Shown: one piece after another, positions 46,248 through 58,117 of the stretch
Layout of the letters: the number at the start of each line of letters is the position of its first letter
Position numbering within the stretch: the stretch's first letter is position 1
NCBI RefSeq assembly: GCF_029537735.1
Contig: NZ_JARPUQ010000002.1
Span: 549,536-613,535 of the forward strand
From: Robiginitalea aestuariiviva
Lineage (GTDB): Bacteria; Bacteroidota; Bacteroidia; Flavobacteriales; Flavobacteriaceae
DNA: 64,000 nt
Direction of reading: 5' to 3'
The notes under the pieces: model-generated
The model's input: only the letters and a program-made list of their open reading frames with translations
Told to the model about the DNA's origin: nothing
Databases searched by the model: none
Made by a program: the position numbers and the translations under genes

Positions 46248-47777
46248 ATGCAAAACAACGTTCTGATCCTCGACTTCGGTTCCCAGTATACCCAATTGAT
46301 CGCACGGCGCGTTCGGGAGCTGAACATCTTCTGCGAAATCAAACCCTACAACCACCTCCCGGAAAACCTGGACGAATTCAGCGCGGTGATCCTTTCGGGA
46401 TCCCCCTTTTCGGTACGGGCCGAAGATGCGCCCCACCCGGACCTTTCCGACATCCGCGGCAAAAAACCCATCCTGGCCATCTGTTACGGCGCCCAATATG
46501 TAGCGCACTTCAGCGGGGGCAACGTGGCCCCTTCAAAGACCCGCGAATACGGACGGGCCAAGCTGGCCCATGTGGAAGCCGACCCCTTCCTGAAGGATAT
46601 CGAGGTGGGCTCCCAGGTATGGATGAGCCATAGCGATACCATCCAGGAACTGCCGGAAGGCGGCCAGCTGCTGGCCAGTACCCACGACGTAACCAATGCC
46701 GCTTTTAAGGTAGAGGACGAACGCATCTACGGGATACAGTTCCACCCTGAAGTGTACCACACCACCCAGGGCAGCACCCTGTTGAAGAATTTCCTGGTAG
46801 ACATTGCCGGGCTCGAGCAGACCTGGACCCCGGATGCCTTTGTGGAAACCACGGTGGCCGAGCTCAAGGCGGAAATCGGGCAGGAGAAGGTAATCCTGGG
46901 CCTGTCCGGGGGCGTAGACTCCACGGTGGCTGCCGTGCTGCTGCATAAGGCCATCGGCTCCCACCTGCACTGCATCTTTGTGAATAACGGCCTGTTGCGC
47001 AAAAACGAATTCGAGGAGGTGCTGCACCAGTACGAAGACATGGGGCTTAACGTAAAAGGGGTAGACGCTTCGGCACGCTTTTTGAACGAACTGGCGGGAG
47101 TGGAGGACCCCGAAAAGAAACGCAAGATCATCGGGCGGATTTTTATCGAGGTTTTCGACGACGAATCGCATAAAGTCGAAGACGCCAAATGGCTGGGGCA
47201 GGGCACCATTTACCCGGACCGGATCGAATCCGTTTCGGCCAGCGGGGGCCCGTCGGCCACCATCAAGAGCCACCACAATGTGGGCGGCTTGCCGGATTAT
47301 ATGAAGTTGAAGGTGGTGGAGCCTCTGAAAATGCTGTTTAAGGATGAGGTGCGGCGCGTAGGGGCCAGTCTGGGGATCCCGGACGAGCGCCTGGGGCGCC
47401 ACCCGTTCCCGGGCCCGGGCCTGGCCATCCGCATCCTGGGGGAAGTGACCCCGGAGAAGGTGGCCATCCTGCAGGAAGTGGACCATATTTTTATCCAGGG
47501 TCTGCGGGAATGGGGCCTGTACGACCAGGTCTGGCAAGCCGGCGCCATGCTGCTCCCGGTGAACAGCGTGGGGGTGATGGGCGACGAGCGGACTTATGAA
47601 AAATGCGTAGCTTTAAGGGCCGTGGAGAGCACGGACGGGATGACTGCCGACTGGGTAAACCTCCCGTACGACTTTCTGCAGAAGACCTCAAATGACATTA
47701 TCAACAAGGTGCCCGGGGTGAATCGCGTAGTCTACGACATCAGCTCCAAGCCGCCGGCCACCATAGAATGGGAGTAA
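46248..47777 (+). CDS. guaA: GMP synthase (glutamine-hydrolysing)
   Basis: A 509-residue enzyme converting XMP to GMP with ATP and glutamine. The amidotransferase domain (about 1-190) has the nucleophile Cys in A-I-C-Y-G-A-Q and F-H-P-E-V; the PP-loop G-L-S-G-G-V-D-S-T lies near residue 220; the C-terminal dimerisation domain has [12 protein letters not shown]. It ends with T-I-E-W-E as usual. The LysM protein gene starts two bases after its stop. Confidence 0.97.
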   Translation: MQNNVLILDFGSQYTQLIARRVRELNIFCEIKPYNHLPENLDEFSAVILSGSPFSVRAEDAPHPDLSDIRGKKPILAICYGAQYVAHFSGGNVAPSKTREYGRAKLAHVEADPFLKDIEVGSQVWMSHSDTIQELPEGGQLLASTHDVTNAAFKVEDERIYGIQFHPEVYHTTQGSTLLKNFLVDIAGLEQTWTPDAFVETTVAELKAEIGQEKVILGLSGGVDSTVAAVLLHKAIGSHLHCIFVNNGLLRKNEFEEVLHQYEDMGLNVKGVDASARFLNELAGVEDPEKKRKIIGRIFIEVFDDESHKVEDAKWLGQGTIYPDRIESVSASGGPSATIKSHHNVGGLPDYMKLKVVEPLKMLFKDEVRRVGASLGIPDERLGRHPFPGPGLAIRILGEVTPEKVAILQEVDHIFIQGLREWGLYDQVWQAGAMLLPVNSVGVMGDERTYEKCVALRAVESTDGMTADWVNLPYDFLQKTSNDIINKVPGVNRVVYDISSKPPATIEWE

Positions 47778-47778
47778 C

Positions 47779-49920
47779 ATGAAGTTTGCCTTCCGGTATG
47801 CCCTGCTGGGGCTTTTTGGCCTTTTGATCAGTTGCGGCGCCATGGCCCAGCAGCAATTCCGAACTCATGCGGTACAGCAGGGGGAAACCCTGTATTCCAT
47901 CGCTAAACGCTACGGGCTTACCCCGGACGACCTGGTCCGATACAACAAGGAACTCGAAAACGGGCAGCCCCTGCGCCCCAACACTATCCTGGTGATCCCC
48001 AGAAGGGAAACCGAACCCGCTGCCCAGCAGACCACAGCGGTACAGGACACCACAGACTTTTCCAGCCCTATTGGGTTTACTACCCACCGGGTACGCCGCC
48101 GGGAGACCCTTTATGGCATTACCCGCCAATACGGGATTGAGGAGAGTGAACTCAAGCGCTTTAATCCCGAGTTGTACGCAAACCCGCTGGACCGGGGCAT
48201 GGTCTTGCGGATCCCGAAATTTGCACCCGGGTACCGGGAGCAGCTCGAGCTGGAATCCCAGCTGGGTGAATATACCGTGCAACCGAAGGAAACGCGCTGG
48301 AGCATCGCCCATAAGTTCGGGATTACGGTAGACAGCCTGGTGCGCCTGAACCCGGAATTACCCGGCAGCACCAGCTACCTGGCCGCTGGCCAGCAATTGC
48401 GCGTGCCCAAGGCTGACGCCCCCTCCGCCCTCACCCAGCAGAGCGAAGTATATCGCGCTTATACCGTACCGCCCAAGCAGACCTTGTTCAGCCTGAGCCA
48501 GGAGTACGGGATTTCCCGGGAGGAGATCATTCGCCTGAACCCGGAAATTATGGAACGCGGCAACCTGCAGGAAGGCATGGTGCTGCGCCTGCCCGAACCC
48601 AAACGCGATACCCTGGGGCTAAACACGGACCGCTTTGTGTTCTATGAGGTGAAGCCCAAGCAAACCGAATTCTCCCTCACCCGTAAATTCGGGCTGGGCT
48701 GGTCCGAATTGCGGCAGCTGAACCCGGACCTGGCCACCGGTCTCAAAGCGGGGATGGTGTTAAAAATTCCCCGGGAAAATACGGCAAACCTGGAAGTCAA
48801 AAATGCCCTGGTGCTGGACGCCTTTAACCTGCGCGACAGCATCAACACGGGCAATATCCCGCGTCTGCTGGTGCTTTTGCCCTTCCGCCTGGACCGCCTG
48901 GACCTCCAAAACCCGGAGGAGACCTACAAGCGGATATCCCAGAACAACGCCCTGACTTACAGTCTGGGGATTTATACAGGACTGATGGTAGCCATGGACA
49001 GCATTGCCGAGATGGGGGTTTCCGTGGAGGCCAAAACCCTGGATACCCAGCTGCGGCCGGAGCGGGTACGCCAGCTGGTGATGCAGGAAGACCTGAGCCG
49101 GTACAGCGCCATCCTGGGGCCCCTGGACCCGCGTGCCGTTGGCGACGTGGCTTCACGGGCGGCCGAACTGGACCTGCCGGTCATTGCGCCGGTACCCCTG
49201 CCGGAAGCCCTGCCCACTGAAAATGTGTTTTATACGTACACGGACGATGCCCGCCTGCGCCACCATATGCTGGAGTATATGAAGGAGCAGGTTACGGATC
49301 AGAAAATATTTATCATTTCGGATCAGGCCAACCGGGATACGGAAGGGGAGATTCTGGAAGCCTTCCCGGCTGCGGAACTGGTGGCCTTAAAGCAGGATGA
49401 TGAAAACATTTCTCTGGATATGGAGGACTTTCTGGAAAGCCTTTCGCAAACCCAGGAAAACTGGATCTTCGTGGAAACCGACAACTTCCGCATTGCTTCC
49501 AGCGTAACTTCCATCCTGAATTCGGCTAATACGGAGGAAACCCCGGTGCGCATGTTTACCACAGACCGCAAGGCCTTCGATAATGACGTGGTGGCGGCCA
49601 CCCACCTTTCCAACCTGAAATTCACCTTCCCCTCCGTATATCGGGAAACCGGGGAATCTGCCTTTGCACGGCGCTACCGCCAGCGTTTTGGGGGCGACCC
49701 CAACCGCTACGCGGTACGCGGGTTCGACCTGGGAATGGACCTGCTGTTGCGACTGGCATACAAACCAGACCTGTTCCAGGTGGCGGATCAGATCGGGGTG
49801 ACCCGGTACAGCGGTAATATGTTCAACTATGTGAAGGAGCTGCAGGACGGCTATTACAACACCGCCTCGTACATCCTGATGTACGACGGGCTCCGGATCC
49901 GAGAAATACAAGGACCATGA
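47779..49920 (+). CDS. Five-LysM protein with periplasmic binding protein-like domain
   Basis: A 713-residue exported protein. Signal peptide or lipobox-like start (about 1-23; L-L-I-S-C-G is present). Five LysM modules follow at about 27-74, 100-147, 163-212, 225-272 and 286-331, each with the G-E-T-L-Y-S-I-A or related core and an N-P-E/N-P-D turn. The C-terminal half (about 355-713) looks like a type 1 periplasmic-binding fold, with R-L-L-V-L-L-P-F-R-L and Y-S-A-I-L-G-P-L-D-P. LysM modules bind peptidoglycan glycan chains. Probably a cell-wall-anchored sensor or amidase regulator; no catalytic domain is seen. The end overlaps the OsmC gene by four bases. Confidence 0.9.
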   Translation: MKFAFRYALLGLFGLLISCGAMAQQQFRTHAVQQGETLYSIAKRYGLTPDDLVRYNKELENGQPLRPNTILVIPRRETEPAAQQTTAVQDTTDFSSPIGFTTHRVRRRETLYGITRQYGIEESELKRFNPELYANPLDRGMVLRIPKFAPGYREQLELESQLGEYTVQPKETRWSIAHKFGITVDSLVRLNPELPGSTSYLAAGQQLRVPKADAPSALTQQSEVYRAYTVPPKQTLFSLSQEYGISREEIIRLNPEIMERGNLQEGMVLRLPEPKRDTLGLNTDRFVFYEVKPKQTEFSLTRKFGLGWSELRQLNPDLATGLKAGMVLKIPRENTANLEVKNALVLDAFNLRDSINTGNIPRLLVLLPFRLDRLDLQNPEETYKRISQNNALTYSLGIYTGLMVAMDSIAEMGVSVEAKTLDTQLRPERVRQLVMQEDLSRYSAILGPLDPRAVGDVASRAAELDLPVIAPVPLPEALPTENVFYTYTDDARLRHHMLEYMKEQVTDQKIFIISDQANRDTEGEILEAFPAAELVALKQDDENISLDMEDFLESLSQTQENWIFVETDNFRIASSVTSILNSANTEETPVRMFTTDRKAFDNDVVAATHLSNLKFTFPSVYRETGESAFARRYRQRFGGDPNRYAVRGFDLGMDLLLRLAYKPDLFQVADQIGVTRYSGNMFNYVKELQDGYYNTASYILMYDGLRIREIQGP

Positions 49921-50321
49921 CATCCAAAGTCGTATACCTGGGCGGGCTCAGGACTGAAAATACTCACCTGGCCTCCGGGGCCACCTATATTACCGATGCC
50001 CCTGTGGATAACCACGGGAAAGGGGAGGCTTTCAGCCCTACCGATACCGTAGCCACAGGGGTGGCGAATTGTATGCTGACGGTTATGGGGATTAAGGCAC
50101 GGGACCTGGAGGTAGACCTGAGCGGCGCCACAGCAGAGGTCACCAAAACCATGGCGGCTAATCCCCGTCGCATTTCCAGGGTAGAAGTTCGTGTAACGCT
50201 GCCCGGAGGCGTTTCGGAGCGGAACCGCAAGGTCCTGGAACAAACCGGGCGCACCTGCCCTGTGATCATGAGCCTGCACGAGGCCATCGAAAAGGACATC
50301 ACCTTCCATTGGCAGGACTGA
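49917..50321 (+). CDS. OsmC family protein
   Basis: A 134-residue OsmC/Ohr-type protein, a family of thiol peroxidases for organic hydroperoxides. The helix F-S-P-T-D-T-V-A-T-G-V-A-N-C-M-L-T carries the peroxidatic Cys near residue 58 and the second Cys is in R-T-C-P-V. It overlaps the preceding LysM gene (ATGA) and the following gene by 13 bases. Confidence 0.92.
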   Translation: MTSKVVYLGGLRTENTHLASGATYITDAPVDNHGKGEAFSPTDTVATGVANCMLTVMGIKARDLEVDLSGATAEVTKTMAANPRRISRVEVRVTLPGGVSERNRKVLEQTGRTCPVIMSLHEAIEKDITFHWQD

Positions 50322-50836
50322 GATACCTCGGAATTTTCCTATGGGGTCTAATGGCCCTGCAGGCACAGGAGGAACCCGCCATCCGCTGGGAGCCTGGCCT
50401 GGAGCTATCCTGGTCCGATTTCAGGGGGACGCCCCCGGAAAGCCGTCGCATAGCTGCTACTACGGCCAGCGGTATTTCTTATGCGTACAACGCCACCTGG
50501 AATGGCCTGGGTTATGTCCTGGACCTGGAGGTGGAGGCCCATTTTTATCCTGAGAAATCCTGGTACCACCCGGAAATCTGCGACCAGGGGGTCCTGGCCC
50601 ACGAGCAGTTGCATTTCGACATTACCGCCCTGTTTGCCCGCCGCCTGCGGGCACGCCTGGAAAGCCGGGTCTATGGGGACGACCTGCAGGCCGAAGTTCG
50701 CCATATGTTTGCGGAGCTCAACCGGGAGTTGGCCGCCTTCCAGGAGCGTTACGACCGGGAAACCGATTTTTCCAGGGACCCTGAAGCCCAGGGGCGCTGG
50801 GGGGAGGAAGTAGCAGCCTTGCTGGCTGTGGAATAA
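50309..50836 (+). CDS. DUF922 secreted putative metalloprotease
   Basis: A 175-residue protein with a short hydrophobic leader (about 4-17). The body has L-S-W-S-D-F-R-G-T-P-P near residue 32 and V-L-A-H-E-Q-L-H-F-D near 96, an HExxH zinc signature with the third ligand region in the helix that follows. These match DUF922, a predicted zinc protease family of unproven activity. No ATG precedes the leader; TTG at 50309 within the osmC-like 3' end is the best start, ATG at 50351 the alternative. Confidence 0.75.
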   Translation: MAGLRYLGIFLWGLMALQAQEEPAIRWEPGLELSWSDFRGTPPESRRIAATTASGISYAYNATWNGLGYVLDLEVEAHFYPEKSWYHPEICDQGVLAHEQLHFDITALFARRLRARLESRVYGDDLQAEVRHMFAELNRELAAFQERYDRETDFSRDPEAQGRWGEEVAALLAVE

Positions 50837-50840
50837 CCCT

Positions 50841-51710
50841 TTAGATATCGCAGATGGTTACCCCCTGCTTCAGGGCGGCGATCTTGTCTTCCCAACTGGG
50901 GATGAATTCCTGGGCTACATGGCCTGTGAAGCCCGTATCGGCAATGGCCCGCATAATGGCGGGGTAATACAGTTCCTGAGTCTCGTCGATTTCGTGGCGG
51001 CCCGGGTTACCCCCGGTGTGGTAGTGCCCGAAATAGGGGTGGTATTCCCGGATGTTCCGGATGACGTCCCCTTCCATGATCTGCATGTGGTATATGTCAT
51101 AGAGGAGTTTAAAGTGCTCCGTGCCCAGGCGGCGGCAGAGCTCTACCCCCCACAGGGTATTGTCGCACATATAGTCCTTATGGTCTACCTTGGAGTTGAG
51201 GAGTTCCATCTGCAGGACCACCCCGTATTTTTCGGCTACAGGCATGATGCGGGAGAGGCCTTCCACGCAGTGTTGCAGGCCCACCAGGTCGTCCATGCCA
51301 AAGCGGTTCCCGCTAAAGCAGATCAGGTTGGTATACCCGGCTTCGGCAATCAGGGGAATCTTTTCGGTGTAATCCGCCACCAGTTCGTCGTGGAGTTTGG
51401 GATTGTTCCACCCGTCCACAATCCCTTTGCCCGCTCCCCAGCACATGGAGGCGTGGATGCCGTGTTTCTTCAGCAGCGGAAATTCTTCTGGGCCCACCAG
51501 GTCAATGGCGGGGATCCCCAGTTCCACCAGGTGGCCCAGGAAGGTATCCAGGGGGATGCTGCCGTAACACCAATAGCAAACGCTGTGGTTGATCCGGTTC
51601 CCTGCCGGCCTGGCCGCTGGGGTTTTGGGGGAGGAGGCGCCCAGGGCGCCGGTGCTGATCAGGGCGGCCGATGCGGCGGCCCCTTGTTGCAGGAAGTTTC
51701 TGCGTTTCAT
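50841..51710 (-). CDS. Hydroxypyruvate isomerase-like TIM-barrel protein, exported
   Basis: A 289-residue protein of the sugar phosphate isomerase/hydroxypyruvate isomerase (AP endonuclease 2-like TIM barrel) family. The start M-K-R-R-N-F-L-Q-Q-G-A followed by an Ala-rich stretch is a Tat-type signal. Metal-ligand stretches are visible: L-Q-M-E-L-L-N-S near residue 165, L-L-Y-D-I-Y-H-M-Q, H-Y-H-T-G-G-N-P-G-R-H-E and V-A-Q-E-F-I-P near 270. The sugar substrate is not known. Confidence 0.88.
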   Translation of the reverse strand: MKRRNFLQQGAAASAALISTGALGASSPKTPAARPAGNRINHSVCYWCYGSIPLDTFLGHLVELGIPAIDLVGPEEFPLLKKHGIHASMCWGAGKGIVDGWNNPKLHDELVADYTEKIPLIAEAGYTNLICFSGNRFGMDDLVGLQHCVEGLSRIMPVAEKYGVVLQMELLNSKVDHKDYMCDNTLWGVELCRRLGTEHFKLLYDIYHMQIMEGDVIRNIREYHPYFGHYHTGGNPGRHEIDETQELYYPAIMRAIADTGFTGHVAQEFIPSWEDKIAALKQGVTICDI

Positions 51711-51757
51711 ATCGTGGCTATTGGTTGCATTTAAAGATAGTATTTTTACCCCGACCT

Positions 51758-53672
<1,915 letters not shown>

Positions 53673-53706
53673 CCCGCCACAATGGCATAAACTCCCCAAT
53701 TGGGCC

Positions 53707-53714
53707 TATATTTG
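53707..53714 (+). promoter_or_regulatory. Promoter -7 box of yidC
   Basis: TATATTTG, 57 bases before the ATG at 53772; no well-placed -33 TTG. Confidence 0.45.
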
Positions 53715-53771
53715 CATCGGTTTTTGCCCGCGGGCGCCCCTGCCTGCCAACAGCCTAATACCTGACAATCC

Positions 53772-55616
53772 ATGGAAGAAAAGAAACTGGATCTCAATTC
53801 CATTATTGGCTTTGTGCTGATTTTCGGAATCCTCATTTACTGGTTCTACACCACCCAGCCCACCCCTGAAGAGCTGGAGGCCCAGCGGGCCGAACAGGTG
53901 CAGGACTCCCTGGCCCAGGCCGAAAAATCCCAATTGCAACCCGCCCAGCAGGCTGTTGCAGCCCAACCCCTATCGGATTCCCTGGCTGCCGATGCCTATG
54001 CCCGGCAGGTTGGGGAATTTGCCTTTACCGGGGTACAGGAGGGCGTAACCCGCCTGGAAAATGAAGTTTTGTTGCTGGAGGTCTCCAATAAAGGCGGGCA
54101 GGTGGTGCGCGCCCAGATGAAGCAATTCGTAAACCATGACTCCCTGCCCGTAGACCTGATCCGGGAAGGGAATTCGGATTTTAACCTGCAGCTCACCACC
54201 CGGGAAAACCGGGTCCTCAATACCCGCGACCTGTATTTTGAACCGGAAGTGCTGCAGGAAGGGGATACCCGGGTGTTGTCCATGAAGGCCAAGGCCGGGG
54301 CAGACCGCTACCTGGAATTCCGCTACAGCCTGAAACCCGGGCAGTACCTGATGGATTTTGACCTGCGTTCCCAGGGCCTGAGCTTGGGGGGCGATGCCGT
54401 GGGCCTGGACTGGAAGCTATCCGCCATCCGCCACGACCCCAGCGTGATGTATGAAAACCGGTATACCCGCCTGACGTACCGCCACAATGGAAACGACATT
54501 GACAAGCTGGCAGCCAACGGGGAAGACGACGATACGGAAACCGAGGTGCGCTGGATGTCGTTTCGCCAGCACTTCTTCAGCTCTATTTTAGCCGCCGCAG
54601 AACCCCTGCCTTCCGTACGCATGACGTCGGAAGACCTGGTCGACGGGGAAAGTAAGGAAACGGCCTTCACCAAGACTTTTGGGGCGGAAACGGCCCTCCC
54701 CTTAACCGGGGGAGAGCTCAGCCGCCGGATGTTCTGGTATTTCGGCCCTACGGACCTGGATGTCCTTAAGCAATACGAAGACCTGTCCCTGGCGGATTCC
54801 ATCCCATTTGGCTGGGGGATCTTCGGGTGGATCAACCGCTATATATTCACGCCCTTTTACGGTTTTCTAAGCTCCTTCCTTCCCTTTGGGATCGCCATTG
54901 TGGTGATGACCATTATCGTGCGGATCCTGATGTCTCCGGTCACTTATAAGTCCTATCTGTCGCAGGCCAAGATGCGGGTATTGAAACCGGAGATCACGGA
55001 AATTAACGAGCGGCTTAAAGATAATGCCATGAAGCGGCAGCAGGAGACTATGAAGCTCTACAACAAGGCCGGGGTGAGCCCGATGAGCGGGTGTGTGCCG
55101 GCGGTGTTGCAGCTACCCATTTTCTATGCCCTGTTTATGTTCTTCCCCACCAGCTTTGCCCTGCGGCAGAAGTCCTTCCTGTGGGCCGAGGACCTATCCT
55201 CCTACGATACCGTAGCACAGCTGCCCTTCAGCATTCCTTTTTACGGGGACCACATCAGCCTGTTTCCCATCCTGGCGTCCGTGGCCATCTTCTTCTATAT
55301 GATGATGACCACCGGGCAGCAGATGCAGACCCAGCCCGGGATGCCCAACATGAAATTTATCATGTACCTGTCCCCCCTGCTGATGTTGTTCTTTTTCAAC
55401 AACTACGCCAGCGGGCTTAGCCTGTATTATTTTGTGTCCAACCTGATTACCATCGGTATTATGCTGGTGATCAAAAACGTGATCCTGGACGAAGACAAGA
55501 TCCACGCCCAGATCCAGGAACAGAAGAAAAAGCCCCGCAAGGAGAACCGCTTCCAGCGCAAGATGCGGGAGATGATGGAAGAGGCTGACAAACAGAAGAA
55601 AGGCGGGCGCAAATAA
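53772..55616 (+). CDS. yidC: Membrane protein insertase YidC
   Basis: A 614-residue inner membrane insertase. The first helix (about 8-26) is followed by a large periplasmic domain (about 60-340) and the conserved YidC/Oxa1 core with helices near 355-395, 440-460, 485-510 and 530-560. S-P-V-T-Y-K-S-Y-L-S-Q-A-K-M and N-K-A-G-V-S-P-M-S-G-C-V-P are family motifs. The C-terminus is strongly basic, as expected for ribosome contact. Confidence 0.95.
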   Translation: MEEKKLDLNSIIGFVLIFGILIYWFYTTQPTPEELEAQRAEQVQDSLAQAEKSQLQPAQQAVAAQPLSDSLAADAYARQVGEFAFTGVQEGVTRLENEVLLLEVSNKGGQVVRAQMKQFVNHDSLPVDLIREGNSDFNLQLTTRENRVLNTRDLYFEPEVLQEGDTRVLSMKAKAGADRYLEFRYSLKPGQYLMDFDLRSQGLSLGGDAVGLDWKLSAIRHDPSVMYENRYTRLTYRHNGNDIDKLAANGEDDDTETEVRWMSFRQHFFSSILAAAEPLPSVRMTSEDLVDGESKETAFTKTFGAETALPLTGGELSRRMFWYFGPTDLDVLKQYEDLSLADSIPFGWGIFGWINRYIFTPFYGFLSSFLPFGIAIVVMTIIVRILMSPVTYKSYLSQAKMRVLKPEITEINERLKDNAMKRQQETMKLYNKAGVSPMSGCVPAVLQLPIFYALFMFFPTSFALRQKSFLWAEDLSSYDTVAQLPFSIPFYGDHISLFPILASVAIFFYMMMTTGQQMQTQPGMPNMKFIMYLSPLLMLFFFNNYASGLSLYYFVSNLITIGIMLVIKNVILDEDKIHAQIQEQKKKPRKENRFQRKMREMMEEADKQKKGGRK

Positions 55617-55637
55617 AGACGTGCCTGCGGAAAGCTC

Positions 55638-55668
55638 AAAGCCTCCCCAAACCGGGGAGGCTTTTTTT
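55638..55668 (+). terminator. Intrinsic terminator of yidC
   Basis: GCCTCCCC (55641-55648) pairs with GGGGAGGC (55654-55661), followed by seven T. Confidence 0.92.
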
Positions 55669-55774
55669 ATGGCTTTTAGACAGCTGTAAACGTGCCGTTC
55701 ATCGATTTTTCGGCAGGCCAGTTAAACGCAGGCGCCGTCTTCGACATCCAAAAGGCAAACGAAAATATATAGCT

Positions 55775-56338
55775 ATGAAAAAGATACATTTCCTTTTGGC
55801 AGCCCTGCTCGGCATCCTGATGCTGCTGCCCGCTGAAGGGGAGGCCCAGGCCTCCCGAACCGTAACGGTGGTCAAGGTGAACCGCCAGCACCCTGTAAAG
55901 CGCACGGTGCGTCGTAAAAAGCGCAAGGTACGGCGGCGCGCCTTCCGCACCCTGCGCCAGTTGCCTGCAGGAACCCGGGCCATCCGCTACCGCAGCGTGG
56001 CATACTACCCGGTAGGGGGCAAGTATTACGTGGCAAGCAAGGGCGTGTATGTTCGGACCTTCCCGCCCCGCGGATTCCGGGTGCGTACGCTGGCTGTTGC
56101 CCCGGTACGCGTGGTGGTTGCCCGCAAGCCCTTCTGGTATGCCCAGGGGGTGTTCTACACCCGGGAAGGGTCGGAATACGAAGTGGTGGACGCCCCGGTG
56201 GGTGCAATTGTCCCCGAGTTGCCGGACGAGGCAGAACCCCTGGACTGGGATGGGGTTTCGGCCTATGAACTGAACGCGGCGGTATACCGGGAAGTGGATA
56301 ACGGCTTCGAGGTTATTGACCTGTTGGACGAAGATTGA
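55775..56338 (+). CDS. DUF6515-like secreted basic protein
   Basis: A 187-residue secreted protein: signal peptide about 1-26 (E-G-E-A-Q-A), then a very basic stretch (R-R-K-K-R-K-V-R-R-R-A) and a Tyr/Val/Pro-rich beta domain with V-A-Y-Y-P-V-G-G-K-Y-Y-V and W-Y-A-Q-G-V-F-Y, resembling DUF6515. The last 40 residues are acidic. Function unknown. Confidence 0.75.
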   Translation: MKKIHFLLAALLGILMLLPAEGEAQASRTVTVVKVNRQHPVKRTVRRKKRKVRRRAFRTLRQLPAGTRAIRYRSVAYYPVGGKYYVASKGVYVRTFPPRGFRVRTLAVAPVRVVVARKPFWYAQGVFYTREGSEYEVVDAPVGAIVPELPDEAEPLDWDGVSAYELNAAVYREVDNGFEVIDLLDED

Positions 56339-56357
56339 AATGGCACTGGCCAGAACC

Positions 56358-56388
56358 AAAAAGCCCCTCCGGAAGGAAGGGCTTTTTG
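56358..56388 (+). terminator. Intrinsic terminator of the DUF6515-like gene
   Basis: AAAAAGCCC pairs with GGGCTTTTT around an inner TCC/GGA helix, 20 bases after the stop. Confidence 0.8.
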
Positions 56389-56526
56389 TTTGGATGATCA
56401 GCTATGTCTGATAAGATTTGGGACCCGCAATATGCACCCCAATCCACGAGGATCAAAAGAAAAGTTGTCAAGTAAGGAAATTTGTATGCGAGGGTAAGGT
56501 TCGCCGGGGTATGATTTCCGGGTAAA

Positions 56527-56560
56527 AAAAAAGCCATGCGCGGGGGCACATGGCTTTTTT
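56527..56560 (-). terminator. Intrinsic terminator of the fasciclin gene
   Basis: AAAAAAGCCATG (56527-56538) pairs perfectly with CATGGCTTTTTT (56549-56560), ten-base loop; on the minus strand a T tract follows. It lies 19 bases after the gene's stop. Confidence 0.88.
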
Positions 56561-56578
56561 GATATATGGGGGGAAACT

Positions 56579-57973
56579 TTAGTTACTCGTATCGGGGATC
56601 AGGACCTGGTTCAGCACATGAATTACACCGTTGCCGGCCTGTACATCCACCGCAATTATACCAATACCGGCATTGCCGGAGCCGTCGGTTACGTCGGCAA
56701 TGTTCATGCCGTTATCCGTACCCGGCAGGGTAATGGTGATGTTATCCCCTTCCAGGGTGGGGGCTACAGTGTCTCCGTTGGGGGTCAGGTCTGCAGACCG
56801 TACATTGCCGGACACCACATGATGGTAGAGCACAGAAGTCAGCAGGTTTTCATCGATATCCGTTACCCCGTTCCAGTCCGGGTTGCTGTCCAGCAGGGCC
56901 TGGAAAGCGGTATCGGTGGGGGCAAAGACGGTAAAGGGGCCTTCTCCGCTCAGCACGCCCACAAAATCAGTGGCCGGGGTGCCTTCGGTGAGGGCGCTTA
57001 CCAGGGGTGCAAAGGTGGGGTCTGCCGCCGCAAAGGTTACTACGGTGGGGATGTCGATCACGGCATCCACGGCATGGATTACGCCGTTGGTGGCTACCAC
57101 ATCGGCCACGGCCACACTGCTGCTGCCGTTTATGGTTACGCCGTTGTCAATATTGATGTATGCACTCAGGGCGTCGCCGTCTGCATTGGTACCCAGCGTA
57201 TTCACGTAGGAGTTACTGAGCCCGGAAGAAAAGGCTGCGGCTCCGGCCACCACATGGTTGGCCAGGATGTTCCCGATGTCGTTCCCATTAGGATTGTTAA
57301 AAGCCGCAAAGGCATCATTTACAGGTGCAAATACGGTAAAGGGCCCGTCTCCGGAAAGCAGGTCCGTGTAGGTAGTATTGCCGCCGGCAGTTAGGGCGGA
57401 AACCAGGGTGGAGAAGGCATCATTGGCCACGGCGTGGTCTACGATATTGGGCAGGCCAATAACGGCATCTACAATATGTACCACCCCATTAGACGCTTCA
57501 AGGTCTGCGGTGACCACACCGGATACTCCATTAATTTCAACTCCGGCCTGGGTATTTACGAACAGGCTCAGGTTGGCGCCGCCAGGGCCAGCAGTGGATG
57601 CTGAAGACACATAGCCCGTGCTCAGGTCTGCAGCGCGGAATTCCCCGGCAACCACGTGATTGAGCAGCACCTGGGTAAGTAATTCGTCCGGTACGTCCTG
57701 TACACTGGTAAAACCATTTTCGGAGAGAAAAGCGGCAAAGGCATCATTGGTGGGGGCAAATACGGTAAAGGGCCCTTCGCCCTCCAGGGTAGAAACCAGG
57801 CCGGCTTCCGTCAGCGCAGCTACCAGGTTGGTCAGGTCGCCACTGGAAACAGCCAGTTCCGCTATGTTAGGGGTAAGTTCGGGCATTGTGGTGTCGCCCT
57901 CGTCGTCGGAGCAGGCACCCAGGACCAACAGGAGCCCTGCCAGCAGGAATGGGTAAAAAAGATTCTTTTTCAT
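56579..57973 (-). CDS. Lipoprotein with three fasciclin (FAS1) domains
   Basis: A 464-residue lipoprotein (lipobox L-V-L-G-A-C near residue 20). Three FAS1 domains follow at about 35-175, 180-315 and 320-464, each with V-F-A-P-T/V-N-D-A-F-like strands, a N-H-V-V or H-H-V-V motif and N-G-V-I/V-H-I/A-V-D at the end. FAS1 domains mediate adhesion or matrix contact; a cell-surface role is likely. ATG at 57973 gives the lipoprotein signal; the open frame further upstream is antisense to mnmA. Confidence 0.92.
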   Translation of the reverse strand: MKKNLFYPFLLAGLLLVLGACSDDEGDTTMPELTPNIAELAVSSGDLTNLVAALTEAGLVSTLEGEGPFTVFAPTNDAFAAFLSENGFTSVQDVPDELLTQVLLNHVVAGEFRAADLSTGYVSSASTAGPGGANLSLFVNTQAGVEINGVSGVVTADLEASNGVVHIVDAVIGLPNIVDHAVANDAFSTLVSALTAGGNTTYTDLLSGDGPFTVFAPVNDAFAAFNNPNGNDIGNILANHVVAGAAAFSSGLSNSYVNTLGTNADGDALSAYINIDNGVTINGSSSVAVADVVATNGVIHAVDAVIDIPTVVTFAAADPTFAPLVSALTEGTPATDFVGVLSGEGPFTVFAPTDTAFQALLDSNPDWNGVTDIDENLLTSVLYHHVVSGNVRSADLTPNGDTVAPTLEGDNITITLPGTDNGMNIADVTDGSGNAGIGIIAVDVQAGNGVIHVLNQVLIPDTSN

Positions 57974-58097
57974 AGCAATTTTGTTTTCATAGTGTTTAAC
58001 GAAAGTATAAATAAGATAAACAAAATAAATGCAGCTTAATAATACTTTAACACGCAGAGGCTCAATCCGGGCCCTGCAGAACCGGCGTTTTATTTCG

Positions 58098-58105
58098 TAA
58101 TTTTG
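58098..58105 (+). promoter_or_regulatory. Promoter -7 box of mnmA
   Basis: TAATTTTG, 12 bases before the ATG at 58118; the gap to the divergent fasciclin gene is AT-rich. Confidence 0.45.
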
Positions 58106-58117
58106 CCCTGCAAAAGC

